Positions 53,990-64,000 of a stretch of 64,000 nucleotides of DNA are shown in pieces (position 1 is the stretch's first letter; the number at the start of each line of letters is the position of its first letter). The position numbers and the translations under genes were made by a program. The notes beneath the pieces were generated by a model. The model had not been told where the DNA came from. It did not search any database and worked only from the letters and a program-made list of their open reading frames with translations. This stretch comes from Sapria himalayana (Eukaryota; Streptophyta; Magnoliopsida; Malpighiales; Rafflesiaceae): positions 1,121,039 through 1,185,038 of the forward strand of contig JAREIK010002450.1 in assembly GCA_029783825.1 (NCBI GenBank), given 5' to 3'.

Positions 53990-55090
53990 AAAAAAATAAT
54001 ATATTTCTATATACTTTGTCTGCTCATGAACATTGAATTATAATCTATCTATAATATTATTCAAATATCACAACATAGAGTTGTGAGAGAAGTAATTCAA
54101 TATTCACTAGACACAAAGTAGATGTTTAATTTAAATAATCTCACATGTTATTATAATTATCATTTTATACAATCTCTGCGTTGAATTTAATGATTATCAT
54201 TTGCCTAATAGTTTTTTAAAAAATAATATTATCTCCAAAAAATATATAACTTGTAGTACATCTCCTCTATTCCCAAGTTGGTGCCCAACCGATCTTCAAA
54301 TATTCGTCCAACTAAATATGCTTATAACCACCCAAAATAGATATAAGTCCTAAAAATTTTTATATATTTAAGTGAATAAATATTTACATCAATATAAATT
54401 GACGTATAGAATCTAAAAAATAATTAATTATACTAACTACATAAAGTATACATGATCTAATAAAATTTAGATAATTAAGTAATACAATTCTCAAGCAGAT
54501 AGTCAAATCAATTGAATAATTCATATTAGATAAAATATTAATATTTAGCTCAATAAGAATAATTACAAGAGGATAACCCAATACGAATATATGCAAGCAT
54601 AATCTACCTCTAGGTGTGTTGTATGCTCATAAAATACTAAATTAAAATATATATATCACACTTCTTAACTATCAAAATAGAGAGTTGTGAGAAGTATTTG
54701 AAAATTCAATATATTCAAGTATATATTCAATCTAAAAAATTTAATATGTAGTTATAGTCATGATTTTGTACTATATCTATACTAGATCTAAAAATTATCA
54801 TTTGTCTATTAGTTTTTCAGAAAATCAGATTATCTACATACCTAAGTATGAAAATGATTACATCAATATGAGTCTGACATAAATAATTTAAAAAATACTT
54901 AATTATATTAACTATATAAATTATACATGATCCAATAAAAGTCAAATAATTAATTTCATATAATACTCATACATATAGTCAAGTCAACTAACTAATTCAT
55001 ATTAGAAAAAATATTAATATTTAACTTAATCAAAGTATCTATAAAAATATAACCTAAAAAATAAATCTCTTTAAAGGTATTCAATATCTC
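53990..55090 (-). mobile_element. Ty1-copia relic in two tandem diverged copies
   Basis: Bases 53990-54600 and 54610-55090 share ordered words: CATGAACATTGAATT versus CTCATAAAATACTAAATT, GAGTTGTGAGA, CATTTGTCTATTAGTTTTTCAGAAAAT-like, TACATCAATAT, TACATGATC. Read on the minus strand they follow the copia C-terminal reverse transcriptase/RNase H order, but stops are dense. Confidence 0.55.
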
Positions 55091-55104
55091 CTATGTGACA
55101 AGCT

Positions 55105-55625
55105 TAAAAGTGTCAATAGGCCGTGTCGTGCCAGAACTACCCATTTTTGCTAGGCATGGTTATGTCACCGTGTCATGCCAGACACAGCACAATATAATTT
55201 CCGTGTCATGTCAAGCACAGCATGGGATTCATCAAGACGTCACAACACGGCACAATGGCATGACAGAGTGCAGGGTTGTGTCGAATCATTCATCTGTACT
55301 TGCATAACCTATTGCATGAAAACACAACGGGTACCCAACTTACGTGGCCGACCAAATATAATCAGTCACATAAGCAACATTTAGCTTACGTAGTCAATTT
55401 TATTAAAAATATTAGACCACACCATCAGGCGACAATCACCTGGGCAGGTGGAGCATGCCACAAGGCAAGGCACATGGGTCATGCCTAGCCAAGAATGTTA
55501 CATGACTCATGCAACAGGTTCCGCAGGCACAGATGAATGATTCGGCATGGCCTGGCACAATACATGCCATTGGAGGGCATGGCCCGGCACGAGGCACGAT
55601 TCTAAACTAGGCCTAAATGTGTCAT
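55105..55625. mobile_element. Non-coding hAT-family relative
   Basis: The left end TAAAAGTGTCAATAGGCCG at 55105 and both arms rich in CATGCCA/GGCACRA words mark the family. The right end is near 55600-55625 but no clean TIR is seen there. The interior has no coding sequence. Confidence 0.5.
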
Positions 55626-56102
55626 TTAAATTCATCCTAAAAAGTAAAGAATAACATATATTATATATGTGCAAATCAAACAAATAAATATGATTGCAGG
55701 TGTATACTACTCTAGGTAGTAAAAAACTTTTTAATCTAAAAACTAAATCTAAATATTATGTCTATGCTCGAAAAACATATGGATGCTCTATATGCATCTC
55801 TTACTCAACGTCAACATAAAAAAATATTCTTCATATTTACCTAATATATAATTTATATATAAAAAATATAGGCAATATAAATATCCAAATTAATACCATT
55901 TTTTCTACTAAAAAAAGTATTATGATAACCCACAATAAAAATTTGAGGAAATCCTCTCACAATAAGACTCGAACTTTACATAATTTAGCTTATCATCAAG
56001 ACCAGTTTTCACATTGAATACTCACTTGCAACTCAACAAACATTTTAAAATTCAAAGTATCAATTACTAAGTTCTATTACCTAGATTAAAGTATCACACA
56101 AA

Positions 56103-57275
56103 TCATATCAAGCCAACACGGATTAGTTTTCCGTGGGAGTCATAGGGCCATTATGTCAGACCAGCACAGCTTAGTAGACTTAAAGTATAATAGATCATGT
56201 TATTTCGTGATGGGTCAAATTTAGTCGGGCGGGACCAATTACTGACCCAGCTCAAGGCAGGACAATGCTTTGCACGAGCACATGGCTAACCCAAAGACAT
56301 TTGTGTTTGTTCCAAGCTATTCTAGGTTCATACCACGCTAGCTTAGGTTTATGCAATGCAAGTTTAGGTTCATGCAACACTAGCCTAGGTTCGTGCAATG
56401 GTACCATGGGTTCTTACAACACTAGCCTAAGTTCCTGCGATGCTTAAACTCAGGCTATCCACTACCAGCTAATTACAGCACAAATGAACAACTAGTATTT
56501 GCATCGAAAGACCACGGCTGAGTTGAGTCAGAGATGAGCACCACTGACATGTTCGGCTCGATTTGATCCATGGTCTTTTAAAAAGATAGCACATGAATTA
56601 CACACATCATACTCAGGTCTGAATTCAAGCCGCCCTAAAGCATGACTCGAACATGACCCATTTGCCAGAAGACCCGGGCCAAATTCATCCTAGGAAGGCC
56701 AGTGTGTCAATCATGTCATGTCACATGTTTTTGCAACATGTGGGCTGATCTAGATGTATCCAACAAGACATGCAACCCAGGCACGTGTCTGAAACAGACA
56801 TTGGCCAGCTCATGGCATGACTTAGGCCGAGTCGAGGTTTCTAGCATGAGGGCCGAAAATGATGCAGCATGGCACAGCCCTGCAAATTGACCCATCCAGG
56901 CCAATTTCAGCCAACATTTCCAAACTAAACTAGCATGGACCAAACCCAGGCTAGCTTGATTTCGAGTCATGCCTAATGCATGGTATGTTGAGTTTGACCC
57001 AGCCCAACCCAGCCTGGCACGGCACAGCATGACCCGGGTAACCAAAGGGCCAACAGGTTGGCCGGAATACCATTTTTTAGAATTGTGGCAGCACAACACA
57101 ATCAATGCTGAAAACTATGTTGTGCCCAGCATTGCACATGGCACGGGTAGACCAAAAAAAATGAGTTGTGTCACCCTAACATTGCTCCCATTGGAGAACT
57201 AGGCTGATCCTCCACAACAAATTTTGGTCAAGACATATCGTGCCATGCTCAATTTTTCCCATGGGACACCCAAAT
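56103..57275. mobile_element. Composite hAT-family relative with minisatellite
   Basis: Arms with CATATCAAGCCAACACGG on the left and CCCATGGGACACCCAAATC on the right, full of GGCACGG/CATGACC words, suggest a non-autonomous family member. It carries a 21-bp minisatellite. The open frame at 56716-57105 (-) runs through arm sequence and is not a gene. Confidence 0.45.
56323..56447. repeat. 21-bp minisatellite, six units
   Basis: Units such as TAGGTTCATGCAACACTAGCC are repeated six times with substitutions but no length change. The open frame through it shows a 7-residue period (SLGSCNT-like), a by-product of the repeat. Confidence 0.9.
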
Positions 57276-57299
57276 CATTAGTCACTTTTATCTCAAAAT

Positions 57300-57933
57300 A
57301 AAAATCATGTATTCTAAAATCATCAAGAAAAATAAAAAAAAAATAAAATAAAATAAATATGACTAATTATTAAAATAGGATTATGAATTAAACTATTTTA
57401 TTTTTTACAGAAATAAATCAGAAGATTAAGATCAAAAGAATCGATTACAATATCTTACATCTTCTCGAGAAATTTTTCTTAATATAAATAAATTCTACAA
57501 ATTTTTTTAATTAAAAAAAGTCAAACTCAAGGACATATATAATCAAGTCTCGTAGCTCCCATCTCAATTGAAATTGAAGCTGATAATAGAGATAAACTCA
57601 AAGGCTGCTACCTCATCTAGACTAAAAAAAATTCTTTATACAAAAAAGTCAATCTCTCAAAAATCAATGTTACATATTTATTGATACATATGACAACTTG
57701 AAAGAAAAATCATAATAATATAACTAACAAATTGAAAAGTAATTAAAGGGTTATACTCCCTCTAGTTAGAGACCCAAAAGAAACTTTAAAGAAGGAATGA
57801 AGACAGTACTCTAGTTATCACTTCTAAATCCTTAAATAGCTTAGACTCTTAAAAAAATGAGTAATACTCAAAAAATAATAATAATAATAATAATACTAAT
57901 TAATATTCTATCAATTTCAGACAAATAATAAAT

Positions 57934-57964
<31 letters not shown>

Positions 57965-59560
57965 GGAGACTATAGTCACTAAGAAAAACATATTTTACCA
58001 TCTTAGAAGACATGTTATCATGTCTCAAGGAGAAATCCTAAAAAAAATTCTCACAAAAATTTTAAGTGATAAATTGAATAATTTCTATTAAAAATGGAAA
58101 ATATAAAAAAATACATAATAAGAAAAAACCAAGATATTCAATCGATCAAGTAATTATTAGTTTAAACCATATCTCTCAAAAAATATCTTCTAGACTTCTA
58201 CCAAAAAAAAAGTATGTTAATTATAACAACTAAATATTTATTCTTATTTTCTATTGTCCAATTTTGCAAGGACATACTAGCACAAAAAATTTAGTAAATA
58301 ATATCGTGATCAATACTATAAGTACAAAAAACAAACATATATTCTAAAGTAGTCATTCCTTATAACAATCTATCTGCAAAGAAATCTAAGCCAAATTCAT
58401 CATGAGCAAGCTAGTGCATCAATTTTGTTGTGTCACTCACTTTTGCAACATGTGAATCTATCCTCCAAGACTAAATTTAGTCGGATCATCTTGTTTCGTG
58501 CCCAATTTTTTTTGAGTTTGGCCGCTCGCCCATTTTCCACCTCTATCTCAAAATGAAAACAAAAATCCTAATATCATGAAGAGAAACAAGAGAGAAGGAG
58601 AAAAGAAAACAAAAATAATACAATTATATTTATAAAATAGGATTGTGTGTTAAACTGCTCTATTTCTTCTAGAGATAAATCTAAAGATTAAGATTTAAAG
58701 AGTCAACTATAAGATCTTACATCTTCCCGAATAATTTTTCTTTCATTTCTAGGTAATCAAGTCTCATAGCTCTCAACTCTTTTGAAATTGGAACTGACAG
58801 AGACTCATAAGCTACGACCACATCTAGAATAGAAAAAAATATCTTGTTGCAAGAAAACCTCTATATGCAAAATCAATATGTTATATATTAATTAATATAT
58901 ATGATGACTTGAAAGAAAAAACATCATAATATGATACAACGAATTAAAAATAATTAAAGGATGATACTCCCTCCTAGTTGGAGACCCAAAAGAAACTCCA
59001 ACCAAGGAATGAATAATAGGTGATTTAAATGTCACTTTTAAAATCTTAGTTTAAACTCACTAAAGAATGAGTCGTACTCAAAAAAATATTAAAAACATAA
59101 TTAATAATCTATCAATCTCACACAAATAATACATATATCCTTTTTAAGTACTAGAATCATTAAGAAAAATAATTTTTTTTCAAAAAAAAAATCTTAAAAA
59201 AATAAGTACTCACAAAAATGTTAATTAATGAATAGAACAATCATTCTCTAAAATTAAAGATAAAAAAAATAAATAATAAGAACTAAAAAAATATTCAATC
59301 GATTAGTTAATTATTAATTAAAACTATCTCTCCACAAACATCTTTAGCACTTATATCATAAAAAACTATTTCAATTATTTCAACTAAATATTTATTCTTC
59401 CTTTTTACAATATCATTTTATGAGAATATACTAGTACAAAAAATTTAATGAATAATCTTGTGATCATGATTATATGTATTAAATTTATCAAACATATACT
59501 CATAAATAGTCATTTCTTATAATCTTTATATTTATATTAAATTAATTTTAAATTATTTTA
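57300..59560 (-). mobile_element. Ty1-copia relic in tandem duplicate
   Basis: Minus-strand reading of 58390-57960 gives IIYQIFCASMSLQNWTIENK, which follows the integrase signature HQTSCxxTPQQNGVAERKN, and then patterns of WGEAVLTATYLINR. The block 56650-58389 is repeated in shortened form at 58385-59560, including AAAATAGGATTRTG, TCTTACATCTTC and AGTCTCRTAGCTC words. Both copies are riddled with stops. Confidence 0.6.
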
Positions 59561-60496
59561 TGAATAGCTAACAATAAAAATAAATTTTAGTTACAGTTAG
59601 AAGAAGATAAAATCAAGTGAAATGCATTCAATCATTAATGAAAATAATAAAATATATCATGTCATCTCAAGTATCAACTATATTAGATCCTCAAATAAAT
59701 AAATGAATCGGTTCAAATGAGTATGAACTCACACATGTCTAATGAGTAAAATATGGAGTTTTAGCATATTTTTATATCTAAAAACCCTCACAATATAAAA
59801 AAAAGATATATTTACAACTATTGAGATTCAAAATTCTCATTTTTCATAGTGATGAATGACCAAGTTAAAAATAAATAAACAAATGATTATAGACACTCAG
59901 ATTCATCTTTCTTATTTTTGAAGAAAGTCTTCCTAAAAATCTTATACTCTTCAAAAAATTATTATGCAAAAAAAATATCAAAATTAGATTATTTAGCCAG
60001 ATAACTCACAAAAAAAATTATCCGAACATTCAATAATAAATAAAACTCAAATGATAAATAAATAATCGAGTTGAATATTATTATTTTCAAATCCTACATA
60101 TATTTAAGCATTAGTTATTATGATCTTTGGAGAATAAATAAGAAAAAATATAAATAATGAACAAGCATATATAATATAACAATTTGCGTCTTTATCAATT
60201 ATCCAAAAATTAAGAATGAATAAATAGGTTATGAGAATTGTAATATCTAAAGGATGAAAGTATTTGATTGTGTTACAAACAAGAATATTTACAAATTATT
60301 TTCTAGGAATGATCACAATGAAGGGATCTCTATTAGGACTCTGAATAGATTCATAGAAAAAATATCTCACACAATAAGTTACAACATTTTAGTCTTCTAT
60401 CTAAAAATAACTCTTAATAATTATTCCTCATTTGAATATTCTTACTACAATGTGTGCATTGTATTTAAAATCTCATTCAATTTCCTATACCATAAC

Positions 60497-61087
60497 TATA
60501 GGTGTCAACAAAGCAATGTCAAGTTGGCACGGCCCAAATTATGGTGGCTCAATCGTACCACCATGCTAGAACGAAACTAATAGAGGTAGGCTCAACATGG
60601 CCCGATGGCCCAGCTGGGATGGATGTGGACTTGATCTTGCTAGGAATTGTCTAGTCAAGTTGGGTCAAGCTAATGCAGGTAGCTATTACCTAGCTCCTTG
60701 GCAGCTTACAGCTAGCCCTAGGCTGCTGCAAAAATTCAACAGCAATCAAATTTCTGATGAGTATTTTTTTTTTTGGTTTTTTAGCACAGAAATCTGATAG
60801 CTATCAAACTTATACTAATTTTCTGTTGAATTTCATCAAACAACTTTGATTAAAAAATTTGTTTATTTTTTATTTTTTTGTGCATTAGTTATTTTCCTTG
60901 CCAACAAGCAACATGACATCAACTGATCATAGTCCTATCAACTCTAAGGTGTAACATGTATGCAAGTAATCATTATAAAAGGACTACAAATTTAAAATAT
61001 GGCACTGAAAGTGTCATAGGCCAGCACGCCATTTTTGTGGAGTGGCTCATGTCGAATTTAGTCTACCCACCTCACTTGATGCCTCTA
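60497..61087. mobile_element. Non-autonomous hAT-family element
   Basis: Ends TATAGGTGTCAACAAAG and CCTCACTTGATGCCTCTA bound 591 bp. Flanks ACCATAAC and ACTATGAT differ only by three transitions, compatible with an old 8-bp target duplication. The left arm has GGCACGGCCC and CATGGCCC words. The open frames at 60254-60580 and 60597-60797 cross its ends and are not supported as genes. Confidence 0.65.
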
Positions 61088-61888
61088 ACTATGATCAATA
61101 CTCCTCATGTCTCAAAGATAAGTAGTATAAGATATCTCTTCGCCGGGATCTCTATCTAACCCAAGGATAAATATATTAAATTGGACAACAAAAAAATCTT
61201 TGATCTGAAAAAAAATATGATTACTTAGATTCTAACAACAAAATCCCACAAAGTTATCAATAAGAAAATACAATAATATTATACTAAGTTCTCTCTATCT
61301 CACTCATAGTCACATCCATCTCTATTAAGAATACCTCTAAAAATTAGATAGTCTATGTGGAATGAATAGAATAAGTTATAATTTGTTCCTGCTCTTTTGG
61401 CTCTTCTTATTTCAAATCCATCAGCTACGAGGCTATACCACATATCAACATATGAAAACAACAAGGTAAGTAATAATTAATAATCATTCATTAACCAAAA
61501 CACCTTTGTCTTGTCATTGAGAGTCCTCGTCAAATGGTCAAGATTCTCTTGACTAAAAAATCACATAAAAACTCTTCTAGTTGACTTTATGACAGATAAA
61601 AGAATTATATAAAAAATTAACTATTTAATTATTATCAGATAAGATATAACTTATGCAATCAGTATAATATATTCATTATTGTACAGCTCTTCACATAATT
61701 AGATACATAAAAAATCTTCATAACTTGATATTACTTTCAATGATCACAGAAACCTTCAATTAATCGAATATTTAGATTCGAGTTGAGTAATTAATTGCAC
61801 CAATAAGAGATCGACTAAAAGATTTTATACTTTTATTGGAGATAATCTGATCTCCATAAAAAATAAGAGAAACAATATACCAATATTC

Positions 61889-62503
61889 TAAATGTTTCAA
61901 ACTGGTCGGGCAGCAAGGGCCATGCCTGAAGCCTGGCACGGTTCAGCCATACCTGTCCCGACATGGCACGCCATAGTACCGAGCTCGGACCCATGCCAGG
62001 CGGATCCTCGGCACGAATCGTGTTGTATTGTGCCGAGGGTTTTCAGCCGGCGTGTCGTGCCAGGCAAGGCATGGGTGCTTGGCACGTGGGCACAGTAGGG
62101 GTGACCACGCACCGAGCAACACCCGATTAGCAACGACTCAACATGCCCGAAGGGCAACGGCTCGGCACGCTCGATAGGAAACAACTCAGCATGCCCGACG
62201 GGCGACGGCTCGGCATGCTCGACAGGCAACAACTCGACAGGCCCGACGGGCGACGGCTCAGCACACCCGATGGGTGATTGCGGAACGATAGAACGGCGCC
62301 CAAAACCCTAATTCCATAAAAAAGATCCAACCCAACCCGAACCATCCCGACCCAAACCATCCCAAACCCGGGTAGATTTCGGGTCACTGGTCGTGTTGGG
62401 CCTGCCCTCCAAGAAACCATGTCGTGCCAAGCAAGACACTCAAGCCCAGTTGTGCTCAAAAAAATGAGTCAGGCCAGCTCAACCCGGCCTGTTTAACACC
62501 TCT
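61889..62503. mobile_element. Non-autonomous hAT-family element with perfect target duplication
   Basis: Ends TAAATGTTTCAAACTGG and CCTGTTTAACACCTCTA bound 615 bp, flanked by CAATATTC at 61881-61888 and 62504-62511. It carries a 24-bp minisatellite and a right half similar to 47320-47480. No transposase. The GC-rich content and exact duplication suggest a relatively recent insertion mobilised in trans. Confidence 0.9.
62117..62282. repeat. 24-bp minisatellite, about seven units
   Basis: Units vary around CATGCCCGACGGGCGACGG followed by CTCGG, with alternating stronger and weaker copies. The eight-residue period of the open frame on the minus strand (PSGMLSRR-like) reflects the repeat. Confidence 0.88.
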
Positions 62504-63699
62504 ACAATATTCGACATAGAGATAGAGTTCATGATGATAGCAACAATCATTTATGAACTACTTTAAATCAAACATATTATTGAAGAGATTGTGTATCCAC
62601 ACTTTTCTCTCACAACTCTTTATTGTGACAATCATATTACAAGACATATAGCATTCAATTAAATATTTTACAAATGAATAAAATACATAAAAGTGAATTA
62701 TTTCTTTCTCATAAAAAAAATTCAAGATAGAACTATTGATATTGTTAACATTTATACAATCGATCAGTCAATAGATATTTTTGCAAAAACCAAAAAAAGA
62801 CTTCAGCTCATGTTTCCTCAAAATTTAATATTCTAAATATTTACACATCATCTCAAAAGTGAAAATCAAAGTTTAAGTCACTTTTTATTTTTTTTTTCTT
62901 TACTTTTATATTATGGATGTCAACACTCATCATATGGGTTGAAACAATCCATTATTAGTATCATATATTAATGATACATTCATATTTTATTTTTTGAGTT
63001 TTTAAGATTAATCATTGAACTTTTCCACATGTCATGTACATATTGTTGCCACATCACACACATTGTGTGCACAATGTTATCCACATAAACACTATCAGAT
63101 GCAAATACATATGCACAAACTATTGTGTACTCTCTTTCTAGGATGTGCAAACCCAAATTATAATATCATGATAAAAGAAGACTCAAAAAAATATGTATAA
63201 ATTTTCCATATGTACAATTAAGTGAAACCTGACCCCATGTAAACAAAGAAAAACTATTGGAGCAACTTATAAGTTGGATTCTCATATCATAAAATTAATA
63301 TAATTATAAAAAAAACTAAAGCAGCTGCCACAGTAATATATATACATATATAGACACATCATATTATTCATTTTATGTTATTAATATATATTATTTTTTC
63401 ATTCAATATCCAATAATTATTCTTAATAATAATAACAATATTATTTATATAAACAACAAGAAAAATAAAATATCAGACTGAACTCTTTTAATGGAAACAA
63501 ATAGTTTGCAAAGTATAAAAAAACAAAAAAAAAACAAAATGCAGTAATTTGATTTTCCATTTATAAATATATTACAAAATAGTGTCAGCATTCAAAAATA
63601 TCATTAAAAAATTAAAAATACAATATACCTAAAATCAAGGTATGTCAACAAAATTAGCAATATTTCCTTTCAACTAGAATTAAATAATCCAATAATCTC

Positions 63700-63887
63700 G
63701 AAATTGTTCATATTGTGGTTTTCTTGTATTTAGTTCATTTTTACTTATTGATTGGAGCACTCAACGGGACTATCCCAATTCATCTGTTTTTTATGTTTAT
63801 TAAGGTGTTATCTTGAGTAATCCTCATGAGAAATGTAAGATTATGTTAGTTCATATATATAATGAGTTTTTACTTGTGACTCTATCA
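63700..63887 (+). mobile_element. LTR 3' end of a retrotransposon continuing to the right
   Basis: The sequence ends in CTCTATCA at 63887, directly followed by the primer binding site at 63888, as at the end of a 5' LTR. The left boundary is not known because the partner LTR is outside the window. The start given is nominal. Confidence 0.5.
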
Positions 63888-63906
63888 TGGTATTAGAGTA
63901 AGGATT
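63888..63906 (+). promoter_or_regulatory. Primer binding site, tRNA-iMet type
   Basis: TGGTATTAGAGTAAGGATT matches the usual plant copia binding site TGGTATCAGAGCCAGGTT except for a few transitions. It primes minus-strand DNA synthesis in intact elements. Confidence 0.65.
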
Positions 63907-64000
63907 TACAAATACCTTAGAATAGTATGGGTGAAAGTGAAACAATGTCAATGCGGTAACTAAGACTGCATGCAACAAAGAGGGCATTGGTATAAATAGT

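Larger units (their letters stand above)
49225..64000 (-). other. PUX8: First intron of PUX8-like gene, at least 14.7 kb (continues out of window)
   Basis: No sequence resembling the expected first exon (start Met, then the TFISITG-like beginning of the UBA domain) was seen up to 64000. Recognised transposons are listed separately. Stretches with nothing recognised: 49225-50540, 55626-56100, 59561-60490, 61088-61888 and 62504-63680. Confidence 0.65.

Noticed and set aside
56265..57202. Frames of 60-129 codons
   Set aside because: They follow a 21-bp minisatellite and hAT arm sequence; the periodic peptide is a repeat artefact.
60254..60580. 108-codon frame as a host gene
   Set aside because: No recognised domain, AT-rich, and it runs into the end of a hAT relative at 60497.
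62127..62459. 110-codon frame with serine/arginine repeats
   Set aside because: Generated by the 24-bp minisatellite inside a non-autonomous hAT element.

Overview
This is a piece of nuclear DNA from a seed plant: AT-rich, packed with decayed transposons, and crossed from end to end by one split host gene. The gene encodes a plant UBX-domain protein of the PUX8 type (adaptor of the CDC48/p97 ATPase). The species cannot be fixed from the sequence; several-fold differences in intron size and heavy hAT and Ty1-copia load fit many large plant genomes.

The host gene runs on the minus strand. Ten coding exons can be placed at 49224-49145/49163, 49057-48571, 33910-33827, 33750-33638, 8629-8389, 8290-8087, 8003-7839, 1344-1201, 1078-1022 and 755-648. 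All reading phases agree, and together they give about 555 residues. Only the first exon (start codon and beginning of the UBA-like domain) was not found; it probably lies beyond 64000. Small introns (76-266 bp) alternate with giant ones: 6.5 kb, 25.0 kb, 14.7 kb and more than 14.7 kb. The last exon carries an unusual replacement of the CDC48-docking Tyr-Pro-Arg motif of the UBX domain.

The giant introns are filled with transposons. The dominant family is a BED-zinc-finger hAT transposon, about 3.4 kb when full length. Its ends read TAGAGGTGTCAA...TTGACACCTCTA, and its subterminal arms are GC-rich and crowded with GGCACGG/CCGTGCC motifs. Coding copies lie at 4781-7495 (-), 12327-15796 (+), 20501-24010 (-), 24626-28644 (+), 37577-40955 (-), 41422-42849 (-, deletion derivative) and 42850-46389 (+). 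About ten more short or truncated relatives are present, notably 61889-62503 with a perfect 8-bp target duplication. By the spans given here the family makes up roughly 40% of the window. All transposase copies carry stops, frameshifts or deletions.

Two full hAT copies are themselves interrupted by a second, non-autonomous TIR element (24951-25652 and 44549-45356). It makes 8-bp target duplications and contains G-box palindromes and a 28-bp minisatellite. A third small hAT-type MITE is at 24100-24518, a possible long-TIR element at 28772-30017, a relic of a different (DUF659-type) hAT at 50540-53640, and a perfect 46-bp foldback at 37309-37412.

The older background is decayed Ty1-copia DNA on both strands (about 1890-4200, 8700-12326 plus 15797-16530, 34920-37250, 46400-47200, 53990-55090, 57300-59560). 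Integrase, reverse transcriptase and C-terminal RNase H segments are recognisable by pattern, and several segments occur as diverged tandem copies. A retrotransposon LTR end followed by a tRNA-iMet type primer binding site lies at the right edge (63887/63888).

No rRNA, tRNA or CRISPR array was seen. All translations and alignments were done by eye against remembered family consensus; no database was searched.
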